Numbered from the stretch's first letter, positions 1-7,707 are shown. The stretch: DNA of 11,252 nt from an archaeon CG07_land_8_20_14_0_80_38_8 (GCA_002779595.1 PEWF01000024.1:1-11252), one strand, 5' to 3'. The notes: generated from the sequence alone by a model not told the origin. A program made the numbers and translations.

Positions 1-1877
1 AATTCAATTCTTTCAAAGAAAGATACGGAGAGCACGGCTTAAAGACTGCCTTAAGCATTGGGGATTTTGACAAGCAGGACAAATTCCTGGACTCTTATGA
101 CTTGATAATTACTACTAGCGAGAAAACTGACAGTTTAATCAGGCATAACGCGTCTTTCTTCAGGAATGTTTCCTGCGTCGTGATTGATGAAGTGCACTTA
201 TTGAATGACAACAGCAGGGGTCCGACTCTTGAAATCTTAATTACTATTCTCAGGCAAATGCTTCCAAGTGCGCAGTTCATCGCGTTAAGCGCCACCATAA
301 AAAATGATGAATTGTTAAGCAAGTGGTTAAGCGCTGAATTAGTGAAGAGCGATTACCGGCCGGTTGAGCTGCGCGAAGGAGTTTTTTTCAATAATGAATT
401 ATTTTTCACTAATAATTCCTACAAGATTCGTGATGAATGCAATGCTGAGGAAAGCATTGCTTCCGACACCATGGTCAGGGATAAGCAGATTATTTTCTTC
501 CTTAACAGCCGGAGGAATGCGCAGGGATTAAGCAAGCGCCTGGAAAAAATCAGCAGGAAAAAATTAAGCAGTGAGAATAAAGGATTACTGGATATTATTG
601 CTGACAAAATATTGTATGCTTTGGAGTACCCGACTGAGCAGTGCAGGCTGTTAAGCAGTCTTGTCAGGCACGGCTGCGCTTTCCATCATGCAGGCTTGGT
701 GGAGAAGCAGAGGAACCTTGTTGAGGAAGGCTTCAGGAATAAACTGATTAAAGTGTTATGCGCTACCCCCACTCTTGCTGCAGGGGTTAATCTTCCGGCA
801 TTCAGGGTTGTTGTCCGTGATTTGACAAGGTTCAGCCCGGCAGAGGGATGCCAGTTCATGCCTGTATTGGAGGTTAAGCAGATGTTCGGCAGGGCTGGAC
901 GCCCGGGATTTGAGGAATTCGGGGAAGCATTGGCGATTGCAAAATCAGAGGGTGACAAGGACAGCATTTTTGAGGAATTCATTAATGCTGAAGTTGAGGA
1001 AATTTATTCCAAACTTGGAGTGGAGCCCGCATTAAGAACCCATATATTGTCATTAATATCCAACAGGTTCTGCAACACCCGCGAAGCACTGCATAATTTT
1101 TTCAGCAAAACTTTTTTTGCAGAGCAGTACAATGACCTGACTGCTCTGAACAAATTAATTAATAATATTTTAGTCAGCTTGATTGATTCTGATTTTATAC
1201 TGCAGGACAATGTTTACTTAACTGCGACTCCTTTAGGCAAGAGGGTTTGCGAGCTGTACCTGGACCCTTTTGTTGCTGACAAAATTATTAACAGCATTAA
1301 GAAGAGCAAAGGAGCTGAATTAAGCGTTTTTAATGTTATGCAGGCATTATGCTACAGCGAGGGCATTAAATTGTTAAGGGTTAATAATAAGGAGTGTGCT
1401 GATTTGATGAATTCTGCAGGTGATGAAAAATTATTGATTGATGCGCCGAACCCTTTCAGTTACGAGTATGACTCTTTTTTAAGGAGCCTGAAAACTGCAT
1501 CATTGTTTGAAGCGTGGATGGATGAGGAATCTTACCAGAAAATCAGCGAGGATTTTAAGATTTTCCCGGGAGATGTGAGGAATTACGTTTACACTATGGA
1601 CTGGTTATTGTATTCCCTGGCTGAATTATGCGCTTTTTTTGACAATAAGTCTTTGCTTGGATTCAGCAAAAGGTTGAGGACAAGATTAGCTTACGGCGTG
1701 AAGGATGAATTGTTCGGATTAGTCAGCATTAAAGGCATTGGAAGGGTGAGGGCAAGGAAATTATTTGCTAACAGCATTAAATCCTATCAGGACGTTGTGA
1801 AAGCGCCATTGGAGAAACTGGCAAACCTTGTCGGCGCAGGGGTTGCGCAGAAAATCAGGGAAAGGGTTAATCCTTAA
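1..1877 (+). CDS. hel308: Hel308 (Hjm) family DNA helicase, 5' end missing
   Basis: Superfamily 2, Ski2-like, ATP-dependent 3'-5' DNA helicase of archaea, thought to act at stalled replication forks. The reading frame is open from base 3, so the gene begins before the window. The lost part should carry the Q motif and Walker A. Visible in order: YDLIITTSEK (motif Ib, about 93-125), DEVHLL Walker B (about 186-203), LSATI (motif III, about 283-297), FHHAGL (about 680-697), ATPTLAAGVNLPA (motif V, about 760-800) and QMFGRAGRPG (motif VI, about 878-908). These are followed by the winged-helix and ratchet regions and a C-terminal helix-hairpin-helix, KGIGRVRARKLF (about 1731-1766). The 624 visible residues match a family length near 700. 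The gene ends in TAA with no gene close behind it on the same strand. TTG at 102 lies inside motif Ib and cannot be the true start. Family assignment is firm. Confidence 0.93.
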   Translation, partial: FNSFKERYGEHGLKTALSIGDFDKQDKFLDSYDLIITTSEKTDSLIRHNASFFRNVSCVVIDEVHLLNDNSRGPTLEILITILRQMLPSAQFIALSATIKNDELLSKWLSAELVKSDYRPVELREGVFFNNELFFTNNSYKIRDECNAEESIASDTMVRDKQIIFFLNSRRNAQGLSKRLEKISRKKLSSENKGLLDIIADKILYALEYPTEQCRLLSSLVRHGCAFHHAGLVEKQRNLVEEGFRNKLIKVLCATPTLAAGVNLPAFRVVVRDLTRFSPAEGCQFMPVLEVKQMFGRAGRPGFEEFGEALAIAKSEGDKDSIFEEFINAEVEEIYSKLGVEPALRTHILSLISNRFCNTREALHNFFSKTFFAEQYNDLTALNKLINNILVSLIDSDFILQDNVYLTATPLGKRVCELYLDPFVADKIINSIKKSKGAELSVFNVMQALCYSEGIKLLRVNNKECADLMNSAGDEKLLIDAPNPFSYEYDSFLRSLKTASLFEAWMDEESYQKISEDFKIFPGDVRNYVYTMDWLLYSLAELCAFFDNKSLLGFSKRLRTRLAYGVKDELFGLVSIKGIGRVRARKLFANSIKSYQDVVKAPLEKLANLVGAGVAQKIRERVNP

Positions 1878-1986
1878 AATTTTTAAGTAATGAATTATTA
1901 ATTTATTGTTTAATGTTGCTCATTAATGCAGTGGCTTTAGTAGTAGTCTTGTATTAGTGGGAGCAATTCTTTTAAGGTGTTCCCGG

Positions 1987-2079
1987 ATGATTCATTGGTT
2001 AAAAATAGTTACGGATAAGTGTATATTTCTTTCCAATAATCAGGAACATCATATAAAGGAGGTGGAAAAAAGTATATGA
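1987..2079 (+). CDS. Possible 30-aa ORF upstream of and coupled to a second tiny ORF
   Basis: An open frame runs from a TAA at 1924-1926 to TGA at 2077-2079. ATG at 1987 gives 30 residues beginning MIHWLKIVTDK; GTG at 1957 would give 40. The C-terminal part (HHIKEVEKSI) could form an amphipathic helix. Its stop overlaps the ATG of the next ORF in the ATGA arrangement typical of translational coupling. The Shine-Dalgarno for the next ORF lies inside this one, over the codons for IKEV. There is no clear TATA box at the spacing seen elsewhere in the window. I do not recognise the peptide. It may instead be the 5' half of one gene broken by a frameshift near 2075. Confidence 0.25.
   Translation: MIHWLKIVTDKCIFLSNNQEHHIKEVEKSI
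2058..2064 (+). promoter_or_regulatory. Near-perfect Shine-Dalgarno
   Basis: GGAGGTG, preceded by AAA, matches the usual archaeal 16S rRNA 3' end. It lies 11 nt before the ATG at 2076. It is the strongest ribosome-binding site in the window, and most other genes here lack one. This is the main reason to take the 45-aa ORF seriously. Confidence 0.5.
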
Positions 2080-2213
2080 TTGCGGAATTAAACAGGGGTG
2101 TTGAATTGTCTGGTTTGGGCTTTGAAATGGAGACATTGTACGAAACCAAGTTTGCAGACATTAAATTCTTTGACAAGTACAGCGAATACAAAATTTATGG
2201 GGGAGAATTCTGA
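2076..2213 (+). CDS. Small hypothetical protein, 45 aa
   Basis: The frame ATG 2076 to TGA 2211-2213 begins MIAELNRGVELSGLGFEMET and ends YKIYGGEF. It is acidic with alternating charged and aromatic residues and no transmembrane segment. Support is indirect: a near-perfect Shine-Dalgarno at good spacing, an ATGA overlap with the upstream frame, and a T9-A-T6 tract directly after the stop. The family is not recognised. It could be a genuine small protein, the second half of a two-gene module, or the tail of a frameshifted pseudogene joined to the ORF at 1987-2079. Confidence 0.42.
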   Translation: MIAELNRGVELSGLGFEMETLYETKFADIKFFDKYSEYKIYGGEF

Positions 2214-2218
2214 TTCTT

Positions 2219-2241
2219 CCTCTTATTTTTTTTTATTTTTT
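2219..2241 (+). terminator. T-rich terminator after the 45-aa ORF
   Basis: Plus-strand tract with nine T, one A and six T (2226-2241), beginning a few bases after the TGA at 2213. T-rich tracts without a hairpin are the usual intrinsic termination signal of archaeal RNA polymerase. The tract overlaps the 3' end of the converging helicase gene, where it encodes the last lysines, so coding constraint could partly explain it. Confidence 0.4.
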
Positions 2242-3540
2242 GAAGAAATCCGCCACGACTTTGTCAATGATAACATCATTAATGCTGATTGGCTTTTTTA
2301 ATATTATGCCGTTAAGGGTTCTGCACCTGCTGAGTGCAACGTAAGTCTGGCCGTGAGCGAATGCGCCGGTGTTCATGTCAATGAATACTTTTTCAAAAGT
2401 CTGCCCCTGGCTCTTGTGAATAGTTAATGCCCATGCAAGTTTTAACGGGAACTGCACTAATTTGCCTGTTGTTTCAGTCACTATTTTGTCATTCTTCTCA
2501 TTATAGGAGTATTTCACTTTTTCCCATACAACCCTTTCGACAAATACTGAGCCTCCTTTGTCCAGCTTCACAGTAATAACGTCCCTGTCCAGTTCAATTA
2601 TTGTTCCGAGCGTGCCGTTAACCCATGAACCGCCAGAGTCATTGCGCGTGAAAATCACTCTTGCACCAGTTTTTAATTTCAGGACTGTATTCACCGGCAA
2701 ATTATGCTTCTGGTTTTTCAGGCTTCCCTCAGCGCTTGCCAAATAATTTTTTTCACTGCCAGGCAAACGGCTTAGTCTCTGGTTATTAATCATGTCAGCG
2801 TTATAATTTGTCGGAGTTAGGATTACGCAGTCATTATCCGGCACGAAATCATTAACAACCCTTTTGTTAATTTCTGCAAGGCTGCCACTAACATTATTGC
2901 CTTTCCTTATATTGTCCAGTAATTGTATGAAATCTTTTTCCTGCTGCCTGTAAACGTTCTCTAATTCTACAAGTTTTAAGTCAGCGTCAAGCACTGCTTT
3001 TGCGCTGAAAAAGTAGGGAGTTTCATAAGTGAAATTTAATATCTCAGTTTCTTCATTAGTTACCGGCGGCAGCTGGAACAAGTCGCCGAAGAATAAAACC
3101 TGCACTCCACCGAACGGCCTGGAATTATTCCTGTTCTTCCTTAAAAATTTGTCAATGCCATCCATTAAGTCAGCCCTTACCATTGACACTTCGTCAATGA
3201 TTAAGCAGTTCAATTCCTCGTAAATCCTGCTGTTAACCTTCTTAATGTCTTTGTCGTTTATTATTCTCGGAGGGAATTTGAAGAATGAATGAATAGTCTG
3301 GCCGTCAACGTTCAAAGCGCTTAAACCAGTAGGTGCCAGCACTACTGCTTTCTTCTTAGTTGTATCCTTGAAAAATTTTAACAAAGTGCTCTTGCCAGTG
3401 CCTGCCTTGCCTGTCACGAAGTATGAATGATTAGTATTCTCCAATAAGTCCAGCACTTTTTTGAATTCAGGGTTGAGCAGGGAATTTTCCCGCTCCCGCT
3501 TATCATACTCTTTCATGAATTCAACAATTTTATTTACCAA
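2233..3540 (-). CDS. Pif1-like superfamily 1B DNA helicase (AAA ATPase)
   Basis: ATP-dependent 5'-3' helicase of the Pif1/RecD-like group, predicted to unwind DNA in replication or repair. Motifs in the 435-aa protein: GKAGTGKST Walker A (44-52), APTGLSALN (69-77), QTIHSFF (81-87), DEVSM Walker B (116-120), GDLFQLPP (152-159), ENVYRQ (194-199), TIHKSQGQT (373-381) and YVALSRCR with the arginine finger (400-407). It is close to a minimal helicase core, without long N- or C-terminal accessory domains. The start is TTG at 3540, chosen because a TATA-like TTAAAAAA lies about 30 nt upstream, as for other genes here. ATG at 3516 (MKEYDK...) is the alternative. It lies 59 bp after secD on the same strand, probably with its own promoter. 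Superfamily assignment is firm; Pif1 versus a neighbouring SF1B group is less so. Confidence 0.88.
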   Translation of the reverse strand: MVNKIVEFMKEYDKRERENSLLNPEFKKVLDLLENTNHSYFVTGKAGTGKSTLLKFFKDTTKKKAVVLAPTGLSALNVDGQTIHSFFKFPPRIINDKDIKKVNSRIYEELNCLIIDEVSMVRADLMDGIDKFLRKNRNNSRPFGGVQVLFFGDLFQLPPVTNEETEILNFTYETPYFFSAKAVLDADLKLVELENVYRQQEKDFIQLLDNIRKGNNVSGSLAEINKRVVNDFVPDNDCVILTPTNYNADMINNQRLSRLPGSEKNYLASAEGSLKNQKHNLPVNTVLKLKTGARVIFTRNDSGGSWVNGTLGTIIELDRDVITVKLDKGGSVFVERVVWEKVKYSYNEKNDKIVTETTGKLVQFPLKLAWALTIHKSQGQTFEKVFIDMNTGAFAHGQTYVALSRCRTLNGIILKKPISINDVIIDKVVADFFKK

Positions 3541-3565
3541 TGCAAAGAGAAAAAAATTGGCGCTC

Positions 3566-3573
3566 TTTTTTAA
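3566..3573 (-). promoter_or_regulatory. Putative TATA box for the Pif1-like gene
   Basis: TTAAAAAA on the minus strand, centred about 30 nt before the TTG start. This fits a leaderless or near-leaderless transcript. The box is a weak match to the archaeal consensus. Confidence 0.35.
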
Positions 3574-3599
3574 GTCTATCCAGAAAGAATCCTATAATT

Positions 3600-5147
3600 T
3601 CAATCTCTTTTCACTATTAATTCAAGGATTCTTGCATACGCTGGACGGGTTATGAAGACTCCGACGCTGATTGCAATAATAGTGGTAATCGCGAATCCCC
3701 TGAGTATTCCAGCACCAGCCCATATTAAAGGCAGCATTACTGCTATGCTGATAGTGAAAGTTGCGAATACTATGAAGAATGCCCTTTTAATCTTGTCCTT
3801 GAAGCTGAACTCTTCAGTTTTCTGCCTGCTTAAAACTTCATCAGTGATTACGATCTGGTCATCCACTCCAGTGCCTACTGAAGCGATTAATCCGGCTATT
3901 GACGCCAAATCAAAGGTCCATTTAAAAATAGTGGCAGCACCTAAAGTGATGAGTATTTCTGACAATGTCACAAAAATTATCGGGATGGCAATTCTTAAAC
4001 TCCTGTACCTTATTGATATCATTAAGTCAACGCTGATTATTGACAATAAGAATACAACCAATATGTTCTGCAGGAATTCCTGCCCGAGTTTCGGGCTGAT
4101 TACTTCTATACTTTCAATATTTAATTTTACAGGCAAATTCTGGCTCTGGAGCATGCTTTTCAGGCTCTTCATCCTGTCCCTTGCCTCATCAAGAGTTTCA
4201 GCACCGCCCCTTATTACAGGGCTCCTTTCAGGCACTCCCTTCAAATTGCAGCTTATTTTTAATTCGCTGTTGTCCAATAATTCCCCATCCAAAAAGAACG
4301 CGATTGACTCATTCAAGTAGCAGTCACTCATGGAATTCACTGATGATAATCCGCCGGTTTTATTGGCAAATTGTTCAGCACCTTTCTCGCTCACTGTAAG
4401 CGAAAATTCAAAAACGTATCCTCCCTGCGACTGCGTAACTCTTGAAACGCAGTCAACACCAGTCAAGCACACTCCTAGAATGTCCTCCCCTGTGTAAACA
4501 GTTGTATTACCGACTCTTGCCTCAAATACTCCCTCGCTCTCCAGCAATTGCTCTATGTTTTCAACGCTGACTGATGAAGGAAGTTCAATCTTAATGTACT
4601 GCTCCCCTCTCAAATCAGCCACAGTATTAATAGGTATTTCCTTGAACCCGTAAATGTTCAGCCTCTGCTCCAATATGCCGACTATGTTTGTTAATTCCTC
4701 ATCGCTCACTTTTGATTCAGGCTTCAGTATTACTTTCGTGCCGCCGCTCAAATCCAGTCCGAACTCTAAATTGCTGAAAGGCACACTGCTTACTGATATT
4801 CCGAGTTTTGTTTCATTATTCTCCTCAACTGCAAGGAAAGGATAAGTAGTGCTCGTAATGTATTGGTTAAAACTTCCCTGCTCTTTGTAAGTAATAATTA
4901 CTTGGTCGCCTGGCTTAATGTTTGAAACTGCTTCATTATAATTTGTTAAATTTGCCACGTCATAGCCATTAATATTAGTGATTATCATCCCTTTTGAAAG
5001 GTAGGAACTGGCAGGGCTTGTCACGCTCGTAACCATTACTCCGCTAGTTTCAAACCTTGGATTAATAATAAAAATGCTCATTATTAATGCCAAAAGCATT
5101 AAAGTTATTCTCCACTCTTTCAGTATCGTGATTAATTTGAAACTCAT
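3600..5147 (-). CDS. secD: Protein-export membrane protein SecD, with PDZ-like periplasmic segment
   Basis: Subunit of the SecDF complex, which uses the ion gradient to help preproteins through the SecYE channel. The 515-aa protein has TM1 at about 13-29. It then has an extracellular region containing the conserved GLDLSGG (130-136) and the P1-type domain, and five C-terminal membrane segments (about 360-500). Within these, GTGVDDQIVITDE (about 425-437) carries the conserved TM4 aspartates expected for ion coupling. Residues about 38-95, between TM1 and GLDLSGG, look PDZ-like: SKGMIITNINGYDVANLTNY followed by KPGDQVIITY. The ATG start overlaps the secF stop by ATGA, and AAGGTGA just upstream inside secF is a good Shine-Dalgarno. 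It is therefore translated from the secF message. Assignment is firm. Confidence 0.95.
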   Translation of the reverse strand: MSFKLITILKEWRITLMLLALIMSIFIINPRFETSGVMVTSVTSPASSYLSKGMIITNINGYDVANLTNYNEAVSNIKPGDQVIITYKEQGSFNQYITSTTYPFLAVEENNETKLGISVSSVPFSNLEFGLDLSGGTKVILKPESKVSDEELTNIVGILEQRLNIYGFKEIPINTVADLRGEQYIKIELPSSVSVENIEQLLESEGVFEARVGNTTVYTGEDILGVCLTGVDCVSRVTQSQGGYVFEFSLTVSEKGAEQFANKTGGLSSVNSMSDCYLNESIAFFLDGELLDNSELKISCNLKGVPERSPVIRGGAETLDEARDRMKSLKSMLQSQNLPVKLNIESIEVISPKLGQEFLQNILVVFLLSIISVDLMISIRYRSLRIAIPIIFVTLSEILITLGAATIFKWTFDLASIAGLIASVGTGVDDQIVITDEVLSRQKTEEFSFKDKIKRAFFIVFATFTISIAVMLPLIWAGAGILRGFAITTIIAISVGVFITRPAYARILELIVKRD

Positions 5148-6034
5148 TTCTTCACCTTATCAAGATACATTCTCTGCAGGCTTACACTTTCACAATAAGT
5201 GTTAATGAAGTCAAAAATGATTCCCAACAATAATACTAGAGATATGTGCTTTATCACGTCAACTGTTGACAGGAAAAACATTATTGAAAAAGTTATTAGC
5301 GCTGCAAGAGTCATTGTTAATTCAGTTTTTACTGCTTTTTTTAAGCGCGTTTTAAGGGTGTCCTCCTCCCTTTTCAGTATGCTGGTGGCTAATAATATGT
5401 CTGAATCTGTTGAGAAACCTATCGTCATTAATAAGGCTCCGATTGTGGCAATTCCTGCCTTAATACCTAACAAGTCCAGCATTGCAAGTATTCCGATAAT
5501 GTCAGATAATGTGCTGAAAGTTATGGTCAAAGCAGGCAATACGTTTTTGAAGTAAAAGTATGAAACTATTGCCATAAGTATGAAGCTGCCGATTAACAAA
5601 GGGATTGCTTCCTGAAGGAATGAACTTCCTATCACGCTTGACTGGCTTCCGTAACTAATATCCTCATCATTTAATTCAAAACCCAAGTAAGAGTCTGTCA
5701 ATGACTGCAGTTCTTCTTTTGTGATTCCCTGCTGGGTTTGAACTTCGTAACCTATTATTTGGCTGCTTACTGAACTGCTTAACAATATAATATTCACGTC
5801 ATCAGTTCCCAAATTATTAACCAAGTATTCCTGAAAATTGTCAATATTAATCTCATCAGCGTAATTAAAAATGAACGAAACCCCTCCTTTTAATGAAGAG
5901 TCCATAAGTATTGGAGCTCCTGTTGTCGCGTAAGTGTAAACAATAACTCCAATATTAAACAATAAAATAATCAAAGGTATGAAAATTAATTTCCTGTAAT
6001 TGTTAAAATAAAAATCAAACAATTTGTCAAACAT
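5144..6034 (-). CDS. secF: Protein-export membrane protein SecF
   Basis: Partner of SecD in the SecDF translocation accessory complex. The 296-aa protein has TM1 at about 14-35, the SLKGGVSF signature (47-54) and a soluble loop to about 135. Five more membrane segments follow (about 142-280). The TM4 motif IGFSTDSDILLATSIL (205-220) corresponds to the family's conserved Asp-containing helix. secF lies before secD, the order I know from other archaea and the reverse of the usual bacterial order. It overlaps secD by four bases. It follows rpl15e by 53 bp, and that spacer has a TATA-like box 29 nt before this ATG, so it can be transcribed independently of rpl15e. Confidence 0.94.
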   Translation of the reverse strand: MFDKLFDFYFNNYRKLIFIPLIILLFNIGVIVYTYATTGAPILMDSSLKGGVSFIFNYADEINIDNFQEYLVNNLGTDDVNIILLSSSVSSQIIGYEVQTQQGITKEELQSLTDSYLGFELNDEDISYGSQSSVIGSSFLQEAIPLLIGSFILMAIVSYFYFKNVLPALTITFSTLSDIIGILAMLDLLGIKAGIATIGALLMTIGFSTDSDILLATSILKREEDTLKTRLKKAVKTELTMTLAALITFSIMFFLSTVDVIKHISLVLLLGIIFDFINTYCESVSLQRMYLDKVKK

Positions 6035-6058
6035 GATAAGAGAATATTAATTTAAGTG

Positions 6059-6067
6059 TTTAAAAAA
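6059..6067 (-). promoter_or_regulatory. Putative TATA box for secF-secD
   Basis: TTTTTTAAA on the minus strand, centred about 29 nt before the secF ATG. This is the same spacing as other candidate leaderless promoters in the window. There is no Shine-Dalgarno before secF. Confidence 0.4.
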
Positions 6068-6087
6068 TTTTAGGCAGGGAGGGTTTT

Positions 6088-6663
6088 TTATTTCCCTCTG
6101 CCTTTATTTGCATTAATGCTTGGCCTGATTTTCTCAGCACCTATGCCTTTATTTCTTAATCCCCTGCCTTTTCTTCCCGCGCTTGTCAAGCCCCTGTGGC
6201 TTCTGCCCCTGTGCTTGTCAGTGCACAAAGCTGCGTACTGCTTATTATTGAATATTTGCGGATGCCCGGTGTCCAATAATATAATCTCGTACCACTTATT
6301 CTTCCCGTCATCTCCGGCTTCGTAACTGTTCAGAACCCTTAAATTTTTGAATCTCTTCTCAGCCCTTTCCTCGGCAATTGACTGGAAATTCTTCTTTGTA
6401 GAATACCTTACCTTGCCCAAGTTTCCCGGCTTCCTGCCCTGATGAGTTGTCTCTCTTTTCCTGCCGCCTTTCTTGATTTTCACGCGCACCATTACAACTC
6501 CCTGCTTTGCCTTATAGCCCAAAGCGTGCGCCCTGTCAAGTCTTGTCGGCTTGTCAATCCTGACAATGCTCTTCTGAGTCCTCCACTTAACCAAGTGGTT
6601 ATGATAATAAGGATTATCCCTCGGCCTCTTCCATACCTGGCTTAAAAATTTGTACAAACCCAT
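6088..6663 (-). CDS. rpl15e: Large-subunit ribosomal protein L15e
   Basis: Structural protein of the archaeal/eukaryotic 50S/60S subunit; it has no bacterial counterpart and is distinct from bacterial L15. The 191-aa sequence has the family hallmarks: the N-terminus MGLYKFLSQVWKRP, then DKPTRLDRAHALGYKAKQG (about 37-55), KKGGRKRETTHQGRKPGN (about 64-81) and a C-terminal RGRSHRGLTSAGRKGRGLR segment. It is very rich in Lys and Arg, as expected for an rRNA-binding protein. The ATG at 6661-6663 is preceded by GAGGAGT about 13 nt upstream, so this gene, unlike most neighbours, seems to have a leader with a ribosome-binding site. It lies 90 bp after dys and before secF. Assignment is firm. Confidence 0.97.
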   Translation of the reverse strand: MGLYKFLSQVWKRPRDNPYYHNHLVKWRTQKSIVRIDKPTRLDRAHALGYKAKQGVVMVRVKIKKGGRKRETTHQGRKPGNLGKVRYSTKKNFQSIAEERAEKRFKNLRVLNSYEAGDDGKNKWYEIILLDTGHPQIFNNKQYAALCTDKHRGRSHRGLTSAGRKGRGLRNKGIGAEKIRPSINANKGRGK

Positions 6664-6676
6664 AATTCTATTTTCA

Positions 6677-6683
6677 ACTCCTC
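6677..6683 (-). promoter_or_regulatory. Shine-Dalgarno for rpl15e
   Basis: GAGGAGT on the minus strand, 13 nt before the L15e ATG. No TATA-like sequence lies at 28-32 nt. The nearest box-like stretch (TTTTAAAA, about 6741-6748) sits just after the dys stop and would give a leader of about 50-60 nt. Confidence 0.45.
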
Positions 6684-6753
6684 TTCGCTGCTCAACACTT
6701 TGGTATCATCCAGCAATTAATAGAGAATTATTAGAATAAAGGTTTTAAAAAAC

Positions 6754-7671
6754 TTACTCTTCCAGCACTGCGCTCATGATTAACGGGAATGCAATCGTCG
6801 CGTCCGCGTGCACTACTGCTGTGTTGGCTTCCTCTTTTATTTTGCTCCATGAAACTGCCTCGCTCGCGCTTGCACCGCTGAGTGAGCCGTCGTATTCCTC
6901 AGCAGTTGTCACGTAAACTGCGTAATCAAAACCTTCGCGCACAATATTAAGCCCGATTGCGTGGTGCTTTGCAAAACCTCCTCCAAGTATGATGCCTCCT
7001 GTCTTCTCAGCATTGAGTATTAAGTCTGCTTCTGCTTTCATGTCAGCAGTAACGTCAATCCCGATTTCCGGATGCTCCTGCTTGAAGTAATACAACTGCA
7101 GTCCGAACGCGCCGTCAAGTATTGCAGGGCAGAATATTGGAATATTATTCCTGCTTGCCCAGTATAATATGCTGTTCTCGTCAGTGATTGTCTTCCCTAA
7201 TTCTTTAATTATTTCGCTGGGGCTGAGCATACTCTTCCTCTCTTCCTGCAATTCCAGTAAGTGCGCAAAGAACGGCATAAGAGTGTCTTCCAATGCTTCG
7301 TACCTGTCATTCGGCACAAGAATATTGCCTATACGGTTTACTCCTTTCTGGTGCAGCTCCTTGTCATCCATCCTGAAACTGCCGAGTATGAAAGGCTTTG
7401 AGCATTTCATTAAGTCCTCTTCAATGCTCCCGACGCCTGTTATTACTGCGTCCACGAATTTCCTTTTTAACAATTCTGCGAACAAGCCCCTTAATCCGCT
7501 GCTTGCCATGTTGCTCGTGAAAGTTAAAATAATTGTTGCACCTTCTTTTTTCATCTTCTTGATAATGTCTGATGCTTTTTTCAGGTTAGTTGCCTGGAAT
7601 CCGGTGCTGCCTAATTGCTCCACCAAATCCTTCACATTATCAGTGATTTTGAAATCCTTAACTTCATCCAT
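6754..7671 (-). CDS. dys: Deoxyhypusine synthase
   Basis: NAD-dependent transfer of the aminobutyl group of spermidine to a lysine of translation factor aIF5A, the first step of hypusine formation. The 305-aa protein has TSNMASSG (52-59), then the catalytic-lysine motif GGGFAKHHAIG (230-240, Lys235). The NAD/spermidine-site motif TTAEEYDGSLSGASASEAVSW follows (255-275), and the family's HADATIAFPLI is near the C-terminus. Length and both signatures fit a complete, active archaeal enzyme. The ATG at 7669-7671 lies about 32 nt after a GTTTAAAAT box, consistent with a leaderless message. It is the first gene of the minus-strand run and lies divergent to the gene at 7759. Assignment is firm. Confidence 0.96.
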   Translation of the reverse strand: MDEVKDFKITDNVKDLVEQLGSTGFQATNLKKASDIIKKMKKEGATIILTFTSNMASSGLRGLFAELLKRKFVDAVITGVGSIEEDLMKCSKPFILGSFRMDDKELHQKGVNRIGNILVPNDRYEALEDTLMPFFAHLLELQEERKSMLSPSEIIKELGKTITDENSILYWASRNNIPIFCPAILDGAFGLQLYYFKQEHPEIGIDVTADMKAEADLILNAEKTGGIILGGGFAKHHAIGLNIVREGFDYAVYVTTAEEYDGSLSGASASEAVSWSKIKEEANTAVVHADATIAFPLIMSAVLEE

Positions 7672-7698
7672 GGTTAAGAATGAATAAAATTAATGCTT

Positions 7699-7707
7699 AT
7701 TTTAAAC
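7699..7707 (-). promoter_or_regulatory. Putative TATA box for dys
   Basis: GTTTAAAAT on the minus strand, preceded by the purine-rich CAGAAAA expected of a TFB recognition element. It is centred about 32 nt before the dys ATG. It is one half of a divergent promoter pair in the 87-bp gap. Confidence 0.5.

Larger units (their letters stand above)
1878..2232. other. 355-base stretch without a confident gene
   Basis: The stretch between hel308 (+) and the Pif1-like gene (-) starts AT-rich (1878-1912, with a short T run that may end hel308 transcripts). It then carries two tiny overlapping plus-strand ORFs (1987-2079 and 2076-2213, listed separately) and ends in a T-rich tract. I see no tRNA, no direct repeats and no CRISPR-like periodicity. 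A minus-strand open frame over 2009-2191 looks like the shadow of the plus-strand frames. Confidence 0.5.

Noticed and set aside
1..1877. Repeated TTAAGC in hel308 as a possible DNA motif
   Set aside because: The copies inspected are in frame as Leu-Ser codons TTA AGC, so codon preference explains them.
2009..2191. 60-aa minus-strand frame opposite the tiny ORFs
   Set aside because: The plus-strand frames have a near-perfect Shine-Dalgarno, an ATGA overlap and a terminator. The minus frame has none of these.
3652..4320. 222-aa open frame on the plus strand
   Set aside because: It lies wholly antisense to secD, whose domain motifs are unmistakable. Its hydrophobic residues mirror the secD membrane codons.
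6687..6717. Box C/D- or kink-turn-like sequence in the rpl15e leader (ATGAT and TTGA flanked by GCTG/CAGC)
   Set aside because: Both boxes miss consensus bases and the stem is only four pairs, so chance is a sufficient explanation.
7169..7687. 172-aa open frame on the plus strand
   Set aside because: It is antisense to the conserved deoxyhypusine synthase gene and has no promoter or ribosome-binding site of its own.
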